This document shows, one piece after another, positions 49,684 to 60,640 of a stretch of DNA of 64,000 bases. How positions within the stretch are numbered: the stretch's first letter is position 1; the number at the start of each line of letters is the position of its first letter. The notes beneath the pieces were generated by a model. That model worked only from the letters and a program-made list of their open reading frames with translations, was not told where the DNA came from and made no database searches. The DNA is from Xenorhabdus vietnamensis (lineage in GTDB: Bacteria; Pseudomonadota; Gammaproteobacteria; Enterobacterales; Enterobacteriaceae): NCBI RefSeq assembly GCF_002127535.1, contig NZ_MUBJ01000005.1:124001-188000 (forward strand), in the 5' to 3' direction. The translations under genes and the position numbers were made by a program.

Positions 49684-50922
49684 GTGAATATTTTAAAGTT
49701 TAGGCAAGTTAAGTATCTCATTGTATCTTGGTTTGTTTCTATCTTGGCAATTGGTTCAGCATTTGCTCAAGATATCAGTGTCGGTTTATATCCTTGGGTA
49801 CCTCGCGTAGAGCAGTTTCAGACAGAACTGACTAAAATTTGGAAACAAAGATATCCAGATGACAACCTCATTTTTGTAGCTAAGGAAGTTTGGGACGGGG
49901 GCTATAATACAAATCCATCAGACCAATTGGATGTTTATGTATTTGATGCAATTAATATGAATTATTTCGCTCAGAATGGCTGGTTGTTGCCTCTGGGAAA
50001 ATCGGATATTGATGATTTTGATGATTTCTTTGATTACGCAGTCGATGGAATCAAAATGGTAGGCACGGAATTATATTGGGGAATTCCTCAAGTGGGATGT
50101 GCTCGTCTGTTGTTTTATCACGCTAATGATACTGAAGTGCATATAGCTCAGACATTAACCCAACTAAAAACAACGTTAAATTCCTGCCAATATACAGGTC
50201 AGGTTCCACCAAATAAGACAGGATTAATGGTGGATATGAGTGGTTCAACGACAAATGCCAGCTTATATTTGCAGGCAGTTTATAGTCTCTATAATCAGAT
50301 GCCAATGAACCTGCCATTCAATTCTGCTGAGTTTGATGCTGATGCAACAGCAAATTTAAGATCCATTATGGAGATGTCTAGCTATGACAATTCCACTAAG
50401 GAGACAGCTAGTTATCAGCATGGTGAATGGTTTGAAAAAGGGCATGGCAGAGCATTTGTGGGTTTCACTGAATCAATGGCAGTTATGAGTAGCGGAACCC
50501 TAGATAATATCGAGTTCAAAGTGATGCCATTATCGAATAATACCGAAAGTAATTCTCTATTTTATGCTGATATTGTCGGAGTTTATCCGAAGCAAAATCG
50601 AACTGATAAAGAGCTATCAAAGGTCAAAGAGCTGGCAAATGTTATGGCATCAAAAGATTATATGGTTTCAAGCTCAAAGCCTATTCCGGGTGCTTTACAG
50701 GGACCTGAATCAAACCCGCAGTATCTAATGCCCTTGCGAAAATCCATTTTTGTTACGTTGGGACATGAATATCCCATTTATAACAAGATGAGAATGCTTG
50801 TTGAAAATAGTTCTCCGGTACTTTTTATCATGAATGAGCAAAGTAGAACCTGGATAAGGGAAACAAAAGAAAATCTTCAATCAGCGATTAGAAAGGATTT
50901 TGCATGTGAGATTTCACCATAA
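49684..50922 (+). CDS. Thiaminase I (thiamine pyridinylase), exported
   Basis: 412 residues from a GTG start behind TAAGGGAA. A signal peptide (positively charged FRQVKY, hydrophobic core, AFA/QD cleavage near 28/29) predicts export to the periplasm or outside. The mature part has a periplasmic binding protein-like fold: VGLYPWVPR, DQLDVYVFDAI, then the active-site Cys139 in WGIPQVGCARLLFYH and a Glu263 general-base candidate in GFTESM. Thiaminase I replaces the thiazolium of thiamine with other bases and so destroys the vitamin. It corresponds to BcmE of the C. botulinum cluster. Confidence 0.88.
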   Translation: MNILKFRQVKYLIVSWFVSILAIGSAFAQDISVGLYPWVPRVEQFQTELTKIWKQRYPDDNLIFVAKEVWDGGYNTNPSDQLDVYVFDAINMNYFAQNGWLLPLGKSDIDDFDDFFDYAVDGIKMVGTELYWGIPQVGCARLLFYHANDTEVHIAQTLTQLKTTLNSCQYTGQVPPNKTGLMVDMSGSTTNASLYLQAVYSLYNQMPMNLPFNSAEFDADATANLRSIMEMSSYDNSTKETASYQHGEWFEKGHGRAFVGFTESMAVMSSGTLDNIEFKVMPLSNNTESNSLFYADIVGVYPKQNRTDKELSKVKELANVMASKDYMVSSSKPIPGALQGPESNPQYLMPLRKSIFVTLGHEYPIYNKMRMLVENSSPVLFIMNEQSRTWIRETKENLQSAIRKDFACEISP

Positions 50923-51489
50923 TTGAACATATAATTTTTTAGATTTTAATTTACCTTAAAGACTGGATTGTTCATAAGTAGAATCTTCATGTAATTTTAA
51001 TCAATATCACTAATGGCGCAGAAATAATCTACTCTGAACGTTGAAATTTTATCTAGTGGTTAACAACTTTATATCGTGATTATCACTTTTATTGAGTGAT
51101 AATCCGACAACTGATCATCAGGGATGCTGTTGTGAGTTTATGATTACTAACCTGAGTATTGGATTTGCCGCCCAATTGTAAGAAAATTTTAGGCTGAAAT
51201 CGCAACAAATAGTATTTAAAACCTTAATACGCTCTTTATGCGCATTTATCTAGCATTTTATCATTGTTCAATGTTGATTTTATGTGAATGAATTAACATG
51301 CTATTCAAATTTTGGTATGCTAAGCGCCCGAAGCTGAGCATAATTCCAATGTTATGCGAGCAAAATCCTCTGACCTGGCACCCTTGATGATTGTTTTAGG
51401 TGATTGTTTTTGGATGATCGTTTTCAATGATCGTTACCGGGTGCAGACAGCCGGGTATATAAAATGACAATGAGAGCGAGGAGAAAGTC
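50923..51489. other. Intergenic region between the thi/bcm cluster and acnB
   Basis: 567 bp, AT-rich on the left and nearer to neighbours' composition on the right. A perfect inverted repeat, GATTATCACT (51078-51087) and AGTGATAATC (51095-51104), has a 7-nt loop and may be an operator or an mRNA stem. No clear terminator follows the thiaminase gene. GATCGTT repeats occur near 51417-51435. The acnB promoter presumably lies here. No gene is seen. Confidence 0.45.
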
Positions 51490-54087
51490 GTGCTAGAAGA
51501 ATACCGCAAGCACGTAGCCGAGCGTGCAGCTCAAGGCATCGTCCCTAAACCGTTAGATGCAGCTCAAGTAGCAGCACTGGTCGAATTACTGAAGAACCCA
51601 CCTAAGGGTGAAGAAGATTTCCTGGTAGATCTACTGACTAATCGTGTTCCTCCTGGAGTAGATGAAGCCGCTTATGTTAAAGCAGGTTTCCTTGCTGCCG
51701 TTGCTAAGGGAGAAACGGCCTCTCCTTTGGTTACACAGGAAAAAGCCATTGAATTATTGGGGACGATGCAGGGTGGATATAATATCCACGCTTTAATTGA
51801 TGCCCTTGATGATGAAAAACTAGCCCCGATTGCGGCGAAAGCACTTTCTCATACCTTGCTGATGTTCGACAGTTTCTATGATGTGGAAGAAAAAGCAAAA
51901 GTGGGTAATGCCCATGCCAAACAGATCATTCAATCATGGGCTAATGCAGAATGGTTCCTTGAACGCCCTGAATTGGCAGAAAAAATCACAGTTACAGTCT
52001 TTAAGGTCACAGGTGAAACAAACACCGATGATCTTTCTCCTGCTCCTGATGCGTGGTCACGCCCTGATATTCCTCTACATGCCTTGGCAATGCTCAAGAA
52101 TGCCCGAGAAGGTATTGAGCCTGATCAAGCCGGAACTGTAGGGCCAATTCAACAAATTGAAGCACTGAATAAAAAAGGCTATCCATTAGCCTACGTTGGT
52201 GATGTTGTTGGTACGGGATCTTCCCGTAAATCGGCAACTAACTCCGTATTGTGGTTCATGGGAGAAGACATTCCGTTTGTGCCTAATAAACGTGGGGCAG
52301 GCGTGGTATTGGGTGGAAAAATTGCCCCCATTTTCTTTAACACTATGGAAGATGCAGGGGCATTACCAATCGAGGTAGATGTTTCTAAACTTAATATGGG
52401 TGATGTGGTTGATATCTACCCACATAAAGGTGAAATCCGAAATCACGAAACAAATGAGTTGCTATCTACTTTTGAACTAAAAACTGATGTCCTGATTGAT
52501 GAAGTTCGTGCCGGTGGCCGTATTCCATTGATTATCGGTCGTGGTTTGACTGGCAAAGCCCGTGAATCACTGGATTTGCCACACAGTGATGTATTCCGTC
52601 AGGCAAAAGCAGTTGCGAAAAGCGATCGTGGCTTCTCATTGGCACAGAAAATGGTTGGCCGTGCTTGCGGTACAGCAGGTATCCGTCCGGGGGAATATTG
52701 TGAACCTAAGATGACCTCTGTTGGCTCTCAGGATACCACTGGGCCAATGACACGGGATGAATTGAAAGATCTGGCGTGTCTGGGCTTTTCTGCGGATCTG
52801 GTTATGCAGTCATTCTGCCATACAGCCGCTTATCCAAAACCCGTGGATGTGACTACACATCATACTCTACCTGATTTCATTATGAACCGTGGTGGGGTAT
52901 CTCTACGTCCGGGTGATGGTATTATCCATTCATGGTTGAACCGCATGTTGCTGCCAGATACTGTGGGCACAGGCGGAGATTCCCATACTCGTTTCCCAAT
53001 TGGCATTTCTTTCCCAGCGGGTTCAGGGCTGGTGGCATTTGCTGCCGCAACGGGTGTAATGCCGTTGGATATGCCAGAATCCGTACTGGTTCGCTTTAAA
53101 GGAAAAATGCAGCCAGGAATCACTTTGCGTGATCTGGTTCATGCCATTCCTTACTATGCGATTCAGCAAGGTCTGTTGACTGTTGAGAAAAAAGGCAAGA
53201 AAAACATTTTCTCTGGCCGTATTCTTGAGATTGAAGGTTTGCCAGAACTCAAAGTCGAGCAGGCATTTGAGCTGGCTGATGCATCAGCGGAACGTTCTGC
53301 GGCAGGATGTACCATTAAACTGGATAAAGAACCAATAATTGAATACTTACAATCGAACATCGTATTGCTGAAATGGATGATTGCGGAAGGTTATGGTGAT
53401 CGCCGGACATTGGAACGCCGCATTATAGGCATGGAAAACTGGCTGAAAGATCCTCAATTGTTGGAAGCGGATGCAGATGCTGAATACGCTACTGTTATTG
53501 AAATCGATCTGGCGGAAATTAAAGAACCCATTTTGTGTGCACCTAACGATCCCGATGATGCGCGTTTGTTATCTGAAGTTGCTAACAGCAAAATTGACGA
53601 AGTTTTCATTGGCTCTTGCATGACTAATATTGGTCATTTCCGTGCAGCAGGTAAATTACTGGATCAGCACAAAGGCCAGCTACCGACTCGCTTGTGGGTT
53701 GCTCCTCCGACTAAGATGGATGCAGCACAATTAACAGAAGAAGGCTATTACAGCGTCTTTGGCAAAAGTGGGGCACGTATTGAAATCCCGGGTTGTTCAT
53801 TATGTATGGGAAATCAGGCGCGTGTGGCTGATGGTGTAACCGTAGTATCCACTTCTACCCGTAACTTCCCTAACCGCCTTGGCACAGGTGCAAATGTTTA
53901 TCTTGCGTCTGCGGAATTGGCTGCGGTGGCTTCACTGTTGGGGCGCTTGCCAACGCCAGAAGAGTATTTGCAGTTTATGGATAAGGTCGATGAAACCGCA
54001 GCAGATACTTATCGCTACCTCAATTTTGATCAATTGAGCCAATACACTGAAAAAGCGGATGATGTGATCTTCCAAACCGCAGTATAA
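51490..54087 (+). CDS. acnB: Aconitate hydratase B (and 2-methylcitrate dehydratase) AcnB
   Basis: 865 residues, same length as E. coli AcnB, starting at GTG with a GAGGAGAAAG ribosome binding site. It interconverts citrate and isocitrate with a 4Fe-4S cluster. An N-terminal HEAT-like helical domain (about 1-160) precedes the swivel domain, as in AcnB. Cluster cysteines lie in [11 protein letters not shown] near 710 and GCSLCMGNQ near 769-772. It follows lpd in E. coli apart from yacH; here the accessory cluster sits between them. Confidence 0.97.
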   Translation: MLEEYRKHVAERAAQGIVPKPLDAAQVAALVELLKNPPKGEEDFLVDLLTNRVPPGVDEAAYVKAGFLAAVAKGETASPLVTQEKAIELLGTMQGGYNIHALIDALDDEKLAPIAAKALSHTLLMFDSFYDVEEKAKVGNAHAKQIIQSWANAEWFLERPELAEKITVTVFKVTGETNTDDLSPAPDAWSRPDIPLHALAMLKNAREGIEPDQAGTVGPIQQIEALNKKGYPLAYVGDVVGTGSSRKSATNSVLWFMGEDIPFVPNKRGAGVVLGGKIAPIFFNTMEDAGALPIEVDVSKLNMGDVVDIYPHKGEIRNHETNELLSTFELKTDVLIDEVRAGGRIPLIIGRGLTGKARESLDLPHSDVFRQAKAVAKSDRGFSLAQKMVGRACGTAGIRPGEYCEPKMTSVGSQDTTGPMTRDELKDLACLGFSADLVMQSFCHTAAYPKPVDVTTHHTLPDFIMNRGGVSLRPGDGIIHSWLNRMLLPDTVGTGGDSHTRFPIGISFPAGSGLVAFAAATGVMPLDMPESVLVRFKGKMQPGITLRDLVHAIPYYAIQQGLLTVEKKGKKNIFSGRILEIEGLPELKVEQAFELADASAERSAAGCTIKLDKEPIIEYLQSNIVLLKWMIAEGYGDRRTLERRIIGMENWLKDPQLLEADADAEYATVIEIDLAEIKEPILCAPNDPDDARLLSEVANSKIDEVFIGSCMTNIGHFRAAGKLLDQHKGQLPTRLWVAPPTKMDAAQLTEEGYYSVFGKSGARIEIPGCSLCMGNQARVADGVTVVSTSTRNFPNRLGTGANVYLASAELAAVASLLGRLPTPEEYLQFMDKVDETAADTYRYLNFDQLSQYTEKADDVIFQTAV

Positions 54088-54108
54088 AAAAGTATATTGC
54101 AACGAATG

Positions 54109-54132
54109 GGGAGGCAAATGCCTCCCTTTTTT
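54109..54132 (+). terminator. Rho-independent terminator of acnB
   Basis: GGGAGGCA and TGCCTCCC form a perfect 8-bp stem with an AA loop, followed directly by six Ts, 21 nt after the acnB stop. Confidence 0.9.
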
Positions 54133-54242
54133 GTATCTATCATTTTTTGTATCAGTTTGTGGACTGCCTCAGAGGTAGAAGTAGCAGAAATGTTTAAAAT
54201 CCAAATGGGTTATTTGGAATCTGTAAAAATGGGAGGTGTGTG

Positions 54243-54614
54243 ATGGAATATGAATTTATGCAGGATATTACCGGTCAGGTAACAGCATCCTTTTCAATGG
54301 ATCATGAAGCTATCGGTCATTGGTTGAATGAGGAAGTGAAAGATGATTTGAGTGTATTGGATAAAATCACTGCGGCTTTGCAAGATATTAAAGGTAGTGA
54401 ACGTCAGTGGCAGTTGTCTGGTCACGAATATACGCTATTGATGAGCGAGGATGAGATCATGGTCAGGGCTAATCAACTCCAATTTGATACAGAGGTTATA
54501 GAAGAAGGAATGAGTTACTACGATAACGAGAGTCTGGCTTTTTGTGGAACAGACGATTTTATCGATATGTTGGCTGATTACAGAGAATTTGTTTTGCAAA
54601 AAAATAAAAAATAA
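54243..54614 (+). CDS. yacL: YacL family protein (UPF0231)
   Basis: 123 residues (E. coli 120), acidic. The conserved parts [45 protein letters not shown] and [12 protein letters not shown] match YacL. Function unknown. The ATG at 54243 has GGGAGG 6 nt upstream; a GTG one codon earlier is open but less likely. It follows acnB as in E. coli, but speD and speE do not follow; mscS does. Confidence 0.92.
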   Translation: MEYEFMQDITGQVTASFSMDHEAIGHWLNEEVKDDLSVLDKITAALQDIKGSERQWQLSGHEYTLLMSEDEIMVRANQLQFDTEVIEEGMSYYDNESLAFCGTDDFIDMLADYREFVLQKNKK

Positions 54615-54805
54615 GTATTAGTGTTCAATAAATTAGGTCTTTCTGCCATAATCTATATTCCATCACATTTTTGTATTATGACAGTGGCGTTCTATTTTTT
54701 GAACAGAAACTTATTTTTGAACAGGAACCTATGCCTGTTGATGGTGTTGGTCGTTAATTACGGCATTGAATGGAAATAGGTTCCAACAATAACGGTGGGC
54801 TTTGT

Positions 54806-55678
54806 ATGGAAGAAAGCAATCTGTCAAATGAGATTAATAAAGCGGCAAGCTGGTTTGCCAGTAATCAGGATCTACTGATTCAGTATGCGGTAAACATTGT
54901 ATCTGCCATTTTGATTCTTATCGTTGGCTTATTTGTAGCTAAGTTGGTTAGTAAAGCAGTTAAGCGTGTTATGTCATTGCGTGGTATTGATACCACTATT
55001 TCTGATTTTCTATCTGCGATTATCCGTTATGCAGTTATAGCGTTTACGATTATCGCCGTTCTTGGGAAATTGGGTATTCAGACTACGTCTGTAATTGCAG
55101 TAATCGGTGCGGCAGGTTTGGCGGTTGGCCTGGCATTACAAGGCTCACTATCTAATTTTGCAGCCGGTGTTTTATTGGTGATTTTTCGTCCGCTTCGTAC
55201 TGGCGAATATGTCATTATTGGGGCGGTGGAAGGAACTGTCGTGCAAGTACAGATTTTCTCAACAACATTACGCACGGCAGATGACCGCATCATCGTGATC
55301 CCCAACGGTAAGATTATTGCGGACAACATTATCAATACCAGCCGTGAACCTAACCGACGTACCCAAATTATGGTAGGGGTTGCGTATAACGCGGATATTG
55401 ATGAAGTGAAAAAAGTGTTGGGTGATGTGATTAAAGAAGATAAACGCATTCAACACGAAAAAGGTGTCACTATTCGTCTGCATGAAATGGCTCCTTCATC
55501 ATTGAACTTTGTGGTTCGTGTATGGACAACCAATGGTGATGCCTGGAGCGTATATTGGGATTTGATGGAGAACTTTAAGCGTGCTTTGGATAAGCACAAT
55601 ATCAGTATTCCATTTCCACAAATGGATGTTTATCTGCATCAGCAAAATACTGCCTTACAGAAGAAGACTGACGAATAA
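54806..55678 (+). CDS. mscS: Small-conductance mechanosensitive channel MscS
   Basis: 290 residues (E. coli 286). Three membrane segments at about 24-50, 62-80 and 90-110. The third is the pore helix with [23 protein letters not shown], the Gly/Ala-packed lining typical of MscS. A beta domain follows with [16 protein letters not shown] and a C-terminal alpha/beta domain. It releases solutes on hypo-osmotic shock. The start at MEESNLS (54806) is set by homology; an upstream ATG at 54770 would add 12 residues. Confidence 0.95.
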   Translation: MEESNLSNEINKAASWFASNQDLLIQYAVNIVSAILILIVGLFVAKLVSKAVKRVMSLRGIDTTISDFLSAIIRYAVIAFTIIAVLGKLGIQTTSVIAVIGAAGLAVGLALQGSLSNFAAGVLLVIFRPLRTGEYVIIGAVEGTVVQVQIFSTTLRTADDRIIVIPNGKIIADNIINTSREPNRRTQIMVGVAYNADIDEVKKVLGDVIKEDKRIQHEKGVTIRLHEMAPSSLNFVVRVWTTNGDAWSVYWDLMENFKRALDKHNISIPFPQMDVYLHQQNTALQKKTDE

Positions 55679-55690
55679 TTAAAATATTGT

Positions 55691-55717
55691 GGTGTGAGAA
55701 TGTCTTTTTCTCACACC
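55691..55717 (+). terminator. Hairpin after mscS, probable terminator
   Basis: GGTGTGAGAA and TTCTCACACC form a perfect 10-bp stem with a 7-nt loop, 12 nt after the mscS stop. The following sequence is AAATTGGATTTC rather than a pure T-run. Confidence 0.55.
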
Positions 55718-55873
55718 AAATTGGATTTCTCTGATTTTTTGATTTCAAGTTTAAATAGAACCGCCATCACTCTACCTAATGATGTATTAGAATCATTCAT
55801 TTCTACTAATATCTAATCTTTCCTAATATGCATTGATATCGTAACTAATTGAATAATTATCAGGGATTTTTGC

Positions 55874-56515
55874 ATGTTTTCGACATTTATTCAGGGCTTT
55901 TTTCTCAGTGCAGCGATGATTCTTCCACTTGGGCCACAAAATGTATTTGTAATGCAGCAAGGGAGCAGGAAACAGTTCCATTTAATGAGTGCAGTGTTAT
56001 GCTCCGCCAGTGATGCTCTTCTCATCGCTGCGGGGATATTTGGTGGAAGTGCTTTGCTGGGACAATCGATACTTTTATTGCAGGCTGTGACATGGGGAGG
56101 CGCTGCATTTTTACTGTGGTATGGATGGGGGGCTTTTCGAACAGCACTATCAGAGGAAGTCGAACTTTCCCGTACTGAAAAAATTGTCCAAAGCCGTTGG
56201 CGAGTGATAGTAACGCTATTCGCAGTAACATGGCTGAACCCCCACGTTTATTTGGATACCTTTGTTGTATTGGGAAGCATAGGAGGGCAATTGTCAGCCG
56301 AACTCAGGCCGTGGTTTACCACTGGAGCGGTAATAGCATCGATCAGCTGGTTTTTTGCATTGTCATACTTGTCCGCGTGGTTTTCACCGGTTATCAATCA
56401 GCCTCGGGCACAACGAATCATCAATATTTTTGTTAGCTGTGTGATGTGGTATATCGCTTGGGGATTAATTAAGCAGGGATACAGATTTTTTATTGGTGAC
56501 CATACTTCTCTATAG
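55874..56515 (+). CDS. argO: Arginine exporter ArgO (LysE family)
   Basis: 213 residues (E. coli 211) with about six hydrophobic segments. The LysE-family motif [14 protein letters not shown] is near residues 17-30, and [19 protein letters not shown] near 116. It exports arginine (and canavanine). In E. coli argO is activated by ArgP, whose gene lies two genes away here too. Confidence 0.94.
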   Translation: MFSTFIQGFFLSAAMILPLGPQNVFVMQQGSRKQFHLMSAVLCSASDALLIAAGIFGGSALLGQSILLLQAVTWGGAAFLLWYGWGAFRTALSEEVELSRTEKIVQSRWRVIVTLFAVTWLNPHVYLDTFVVLGSIGGQLSAELRPWFTTGAVIASISWFFALSYLSAWFSPVINQPRAQRIINIFVSCVMWYIAWGLIKQGYRFFIGDHTSL

Positions 56516-56578
56516 ATAGTGTGCTAATGTTTCTGAAGCACATTACTAATGTAACTTTGCTGTATTTAAGGAGGTTTT

Positions 56579-57313
56579 GTGAAACGTAAATCACTGGTAT
56601 TGGCCGCGATGATGACTTTGGGAAGCCTATCTTGCATGACTGCTTCAGCTGCTGATTCGCTATCTATTCCACATATTTCCACTTCTGGCAACGCGATAGT
56701 TAAAGCGGTACCAGATATGGCTACGTTAATGATTCATGTAAGTGAAACTCAAAAGAGTGCGGCAGATGCAAAGAAAAAAGTAGATGCACGCGTCGCGAAA
56801 TATTTTGATTTTCTGAAAAATAGTGGCATAGAAAAGAAAGATATTGATGCTGCCAATTTACGTACTCAGCCAGAATATCGATATGAACAAAAGACGGGAA
56901 AATCAAGTCTTATGGGTTATCGAGCGTCACGTTCAGTTGAAGTAAAAGTTCACAAGCTGGATCAGTTGAATGTTTTATTGGATGGGGCCTTAAAAGCAGG
57001 ATTGAATGAAATCAACTCTGTTCAGTTTAGTGTAGATAATCCGCAACGTTATCGTGATGAGGCCAGGCACAAAGCTATTGAGAATGCTGTTAAACAGGCA
57101 ACAATGTTGGCAAAAGGATTCAACAGTAAGTTAGGCCCCGTATATAGTATCAATTACCGTGCCCCTGAAGCTATGCCTGTAACAATGAGCCGTCTAAAAT
57201 ATCAGACAGCTCTGATGGCAGCTCCAGCTTCTGACTCGGCCAGTGAAACTTATGAACCACAGAGCATTGAGTTTTCTGATCACGTTGATGCCGTTTTTGA
57301 GTTACAGCGTTAA
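56579..57313 (+). CDS. yggE: YggE, periplasmic SIMPL-domain (DUF541) protein
   Basis: 244 residues from a GTG start with a strong AAGGAGGT box. A signal peptide ([19 protein letters not shown], cleavage after ASA near 25) precedes a SIMPL domain with [18 protein letters not shown] and [12 protein letters not shown]. coli YggE has been tied to oxidative stress relief; the molecular role is unclear. Its end overlaps the convergent argP end by 4 nt. Confidence 0.92.
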   Translation: MKRKSLVLAAMMTLGSLSCMTASAADSLSIPHISTSGNAIVKAVPDMATLMIHVSETQKSAADAKKKVDARVAKYFDFLKNSGIEKKDIDAANLRTQPEYRYEQKTGKSSLMGYRASRSVEVKVHKLDQLNVLLDGALKAGLNEINSVQFSVDNPQRYRDEARHKAIENAVKQATMLAKGFNSKLGPVYSINYRAPEAMPVTMSRLKYQTALMAAPASDSASETYEPQSIEFSDHVDAVFELQR

Positions 57314-58215
57314 TTAGTATTATCTTCCTGACGTAACATCTGGCGTCCTAGTTTTAGCAGGGCGTCAGTAACTTTTCTCATCGCTCCGCTTTCGGGGGCA
57401 AAACGATGCCAATAAAGCATACGACGTTGGCACAGACCTGGTGTTAGATCAACTAATTCACCAGCTTTCAGCTCTCTGCCAATTTGCAAATGCGGGATCA
57501 TACAACAAGTTGAGCTTTGCTTTGCCAGTTGAACAAATGCTTCGGAAGAGTTAACGATATGGCAAGGCACACTTCCCGGTGATAAATCAAAATTCTGCTG
57601 TAAAAATGCTTGGTGCATATCATCTAAATGATCAAATGCAACAGCTGGTGCTTTCAGTAGAGCTGAACGCGTGACCCCATTAGGGAAAAAACGATTTGCA
57701 AATTCAGGGGAAGCAACAAACAAATAATCCAGCGCACCTAATTTATCAACCAAACAGCTTGGCAGAGGTTGAGACTGAATACTAACCGCCCCAACGACTT
57801 CACCACGACGTAAACGTTCTTGAGTTCGGGTTTCATCTTCCACTTGAATATTTAGACGAATAGGCAAATCGGATAAAACAGGATGGAGGGCCGGTAAAAG
57901 CCACGTTGCCAAGCTATCCGCATTCACAGCAAGAGAGAGCAATAACGGGATCTCATTACTATTTTCATCGCCAAGCCATTGTGCTTCCAGAAGTTCTACC
58001 TGATGTAATAGTGCAAGCAACTTTTGCCCTTGCTCTGTGGGATGGGGAGGTACAGTGCGCACCAATAGCGGTTGACCAAACATATTTTCTAATTGCTTGA
58101 TTCTTTGGGATACCGCTGATTGGGTAATGCAAAGCTTTTGCGCTGCCCGCTCGAAACCACGTTCTCTAATCACTGCATCTAGTGCTTGCAATGATCGATA
58201 ATCAGGACGTTTCAT
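57310..58215 (-). CDS. argP: LysR-type regulator ArgP (IciA)
   Basis: 301 residues (E. coli 297). The N-terminal helix-turn-helix is [25 protein letters not shown] (split here across about 19-43), followed by the LysR effector domain with [15 protein letters not shown]. ArgP senses lysine and arginine and activates argO. It is read toward yggE and away from rpiA, as in E. coli. Confidence 0.95.
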   Translation of the reverse strand: MKRPDYRSLQALDAVIRERGFERAAQKLCITQSAVSQRIKQLENMFGQPLLVRTVPPHPTEQGQKLLALLHQVELLEAQWLGDENSNEIPLLLSLAVNADSLATWLLPALHPVLSDLPIRLNIQVEDETRTQERLRRGEVVGAVSIQSQPLPSCLVDKLGALDYLFVASPEFANRFFPNGVTRSALLKAPAVAFDHLDDMHQAFLQQNFDLSPGSVPCHIVNSSEAFVQLAKQSSTCCMIPHLQIGRELKAGELVDLTPGLCQRRMLYWHRFAPESGAMRKVTDALLKLGRQMLRQEDNTN

Positions 58216-58301
58216 TGAAAATAAGATTCTCCGTGTTTGCTTTTTTGTGTGATATAGCTCAATAAATTGAAGCTAAGCGGTTTTGTATGGATTAAAGGGT
58301 C

Positions 58302-58373
58302 TTATGTGATTCAGGACCATTATTTGATTTAAAAGTGTTATGTGATTTAAAACCATTATGTGGACTAAATAGC
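58302..58373. repeat. Two imperfect 36-bp tandem repeats in the argP-rpiA gap
   Basis: 58302-58337 and 58338-58373 each begin TTATGTGATT, then differ slightly before ACCATTAT. Both end in a variable tail (AAAAGTG, AATAGC). They lie between the divergent argP and rpiA starts and could be regulator half-sites or slippage products. Confidence 0.6.
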
Positions 58374-58463
58374 ACTATGCCATATTTTTTCATGAGATGA
58401 GCCAATATTGTTTATACTAGCCGTCAGATTTTTTCTTGTAACTGATTATAGGCTGTGATCGAT

Positions 58464-59123
58464 ATGACTCAGGATGAACTGAAAAAAGCAGTAGGTTGGT
58501 CGGCATTGGAATATGTTAAACCAGGCACAATTGTTGGTGTTGGTACAGGTTCTACGGCCGCGCATTTTATTGATGCGTTAGGAACTATCAAAGATAAAAT
58601 TGAAGGTGCGGTATCTAGCTCTGAAGCATCGACTGAGAAGTTAAAAAGTCTTGGCATTCCTGTGTTTGGCTGCAATGAAGTGGATACTTTGGATGTTTAT
58701 GTTGATGGCGCTGATGAAATTAATGGTCAAATGCAGATGATCAAAGGTGGCGGCGCCGCGTTAACCCGAGAAAAAATTATTGCAGCGGTTGCGAAGAAAT
58801 TTATCTGTATTATTGATTCGTCTAAGCAAGTCGATGTGTTAGGCAAATTCCCCCTGCCAGTTGAAGTCATCCCAATGGCACGAGTTTATGTAGCCCGTGA
58901 GTTAGTGAAATTGGGTGGGACTCCGGTTTATCGTGAAAATGTAGTGACAGACAATGGCAATGATATTCTGGATGTTCACGACCTCTCTATTGTTAACCCT
59001 GTAGAGTTAGAAAATAAAATCAATGGCATCGCTGGCGTGGTAACGGTAGGCCTTTTTGCTAATCGAGGAGCTAACGTGGTACTGGTAGGTACTGCGGATG
59101 GTGTTAAAACGCTCATTGAATAA
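58464..59123 (+). CDS. rpiA: Ribose-5-phosphate isomerase A RpiA
   Basis: 219 residues, the E. coli length. It interconverts ribose 5-phosphate and ribulose 5-phosphate. [14 protein letters not shown] near 24-37, [41 protein letters not shown] with the catalytic Asp and Glu, and [10 protein letters not shown] are all present. The start at [12 protein letters not shown] follows homology; a GTG three codons upstream is open. Confidence 0.97.
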   Translation: MTQDELKKAVGWSALEYVKPGTIVGVGTGSTAAHFIDALGTIKDKIEGAVSSSEASTEKLKSLGIPVFGCNEVDTLDVYVDGADEINGQMQMIKGGGAALTREKIIAAVAKKFICIIDSSKQVDVLGKFPLPVEVIPMARVYVARELVKLGGTPVYRENVVTDNGNDILDVHDLSIVNPVELENKINGIAGVVTVGLFANRGANVVLVGTADGVKTLIE

Positions 59124-59130
59124 TCGTTTA

Positions 59131-59166
59131 TTGAGGGCAGAATATCCTGCCCTCAAAATATTTTTA
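59131..59166 (+). terminator. Rho-independent terminator of rpiA
   Basis: TTGAGGGCAG and CTGCCCTCAA form a perfect 10-bp stem with a 6-nt loop, followed by AATATTTTTATATTT, 7 nt after the rpiA stop. Confidence 0.88.
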
Positions 59167-59393
59167 TATTTATTCAAAAAAATAAATTTAGCGATATATA
59201 TCACTTTGCTGTCTAAATAAAACTCTAAATTCTGCCTTTTTTCTGTAACGAATTATTTTACTTTGCATAACAACTTATTTACTGTTGCTTATTCTGTAGC
59301 GTAAGCAATCGTTTGTATTGCCGTTGCTGTTTTTTTTGTTATTTTGGTGGAATCGATATGCACTATAAAAGTTAGTACAACTAGGGCGGGCAA

Positions 59394-60635
59394 ATGGTTA
59401 AAGTATCTTTAGAAAAGGATAAAATTAAATTTCTGCTACTGGAAGGCGTTCATCAAAGCGCAGTAGATAGCTTAAAAGCAGCAGGGTACAGCAATATTGA
59501 GTATCACAAAGGGGCATTGGAGCCTGAAGAGTTGAAAGAAGCAATTCGTGATGCCCGATTTGTGGGGATTCGTTCTCGTACCCAGTTGACTGAAGAAATT
59601 TTTGCCGCAGCGGAAAAGTTGGTTGCAGTTGGGTGTTTTTGTATTGGAACTAACCAAGTGGATCTTAAAGCCGCAGCGAAACGTGGTATTCCTGTATTTA
59701 ATGCGCCTTTCTCCAATACTCGTTCGGTAGCTGAAATGGTGTTGGGTGAGCTGCTGCTGCTATTGCGCCGTATTCCTGAAGCGAATGCAAAAGCGCACAA
59801 TGGGGTGTGGGATAAGCAAGCAAAAGGCTGTTATGAAGCGCGTGGAAAAAAATTAGGTATTATCGGTTACGGGCATATTGGCACACAGCTTGGCATTTTA
59901 GCTGAAAACATTGGCTTGAATGTTTATTTCTATGATATTGAAAACAAATTGCCACTGGGTAATGCACAGCAAGTCCATCATTTATCTGAATTATTGAATA
60001 TGAGTGATGTTGTGAGTTTGCACGTTCCTGAAACGGTTTCAACTAAAAATATGATTGGTGCGGCAGAATTAGAATTAATGAAGCCGGGTGCAATTTTGAT
60101 CAACGCTTCACGTGGTACTGTAGTCGATATTCCTGCACTCAGTGAAGCATTGGCAACAGAACATCTCTCTGGCGCAGCGATAGATGTCTTTCCTCAGGAA
60201 CCAGCAACAAACAGCGATCCTTTCGTCTCCCCATTAAGTAAGTTTGATAACGTATTGTTGACGCCACATATTGGGGGATCAACACAAGAAGCCCAGCAAA
60301 ATATCGGTTATGAAGTCTCAGGTAAGCTGGTCAAATACTCTGATAATGGTTCTACATTGTCAGCGGTCAATTTCCCTGAAGTATCGCTTCCTGTTCATGC
60401 TAAGGATACTCACCGATTACTGCATATCCATGAAAACCGTCCTGGTATCTTAACCAGTATTAACCAAGCGTTCACTGAGCAAGAAATCAATATTGATGCT
60501 CAATATTTACGGACTGACAGCGATATTGGTTATGTGGTAATTGATATCACGACACAAAATTCAGCCCAAGCTGAATTAGTTTTGCAGAAACTAAAAGCCT
60601 TGTCGGGTACTATCCGTTCGCGCTTGCTTTACTGA
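59394..60635 (+). CDS. serA: D-3-phosphoglycerate dehydrogenase SerA
   Basis: 413 residues (E. coli 410). It makes 3-phosphohydroxypyruvate, the first step of serine synthesis. NAD loop GIIGYGHIGTQLG near 155, catalytic region NASRGTVVDIPAL and the His of HIGGSTQEAQ near 295. A C-terminal ACT domain (from about 340, HENRPGILTSINQAF) is the serine feedback site. The ATG at 59394 has AGGGCGGG upstream. Confidence 0.97.
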   Translation: MVKVSLEKDKIKFLLLEGVHQSAVDSLKAAGYSNIEYHKGALEPEELKEAIRDARFVGIRSRTQLTEEIFAAAEKLVAVGCFCIGTNQVDLKAAAKRGIPVFNAPFSNTRSVAEMVLGELLLLLRRIPEANAKAHNGVWDKQAKGCYEARGKKLGIIGYGHIGTQLGILAENIGLNVYFYDIENKLPLGNAQQVHHLSELLNMSDVVSLHVPETVSTKNMIGAAELELMKPGAILINASRGTVVDIPALSEALATEHLSGAAIDVFPQEPATNSDPFVSPLSKFDNVLLTPHIGGSTQEAQQNIGYEVSGKLVKYSDNGSTLSAVNFPEVSLPVHAKDTHRLLHIHENRPGILTSINQAFTEQEINIDAQYLRTDSDIGYVVIDITTQNSAQAELVLQKLKALSGTIRSRLLY

Positions 60636-60640
60636 AAAAA

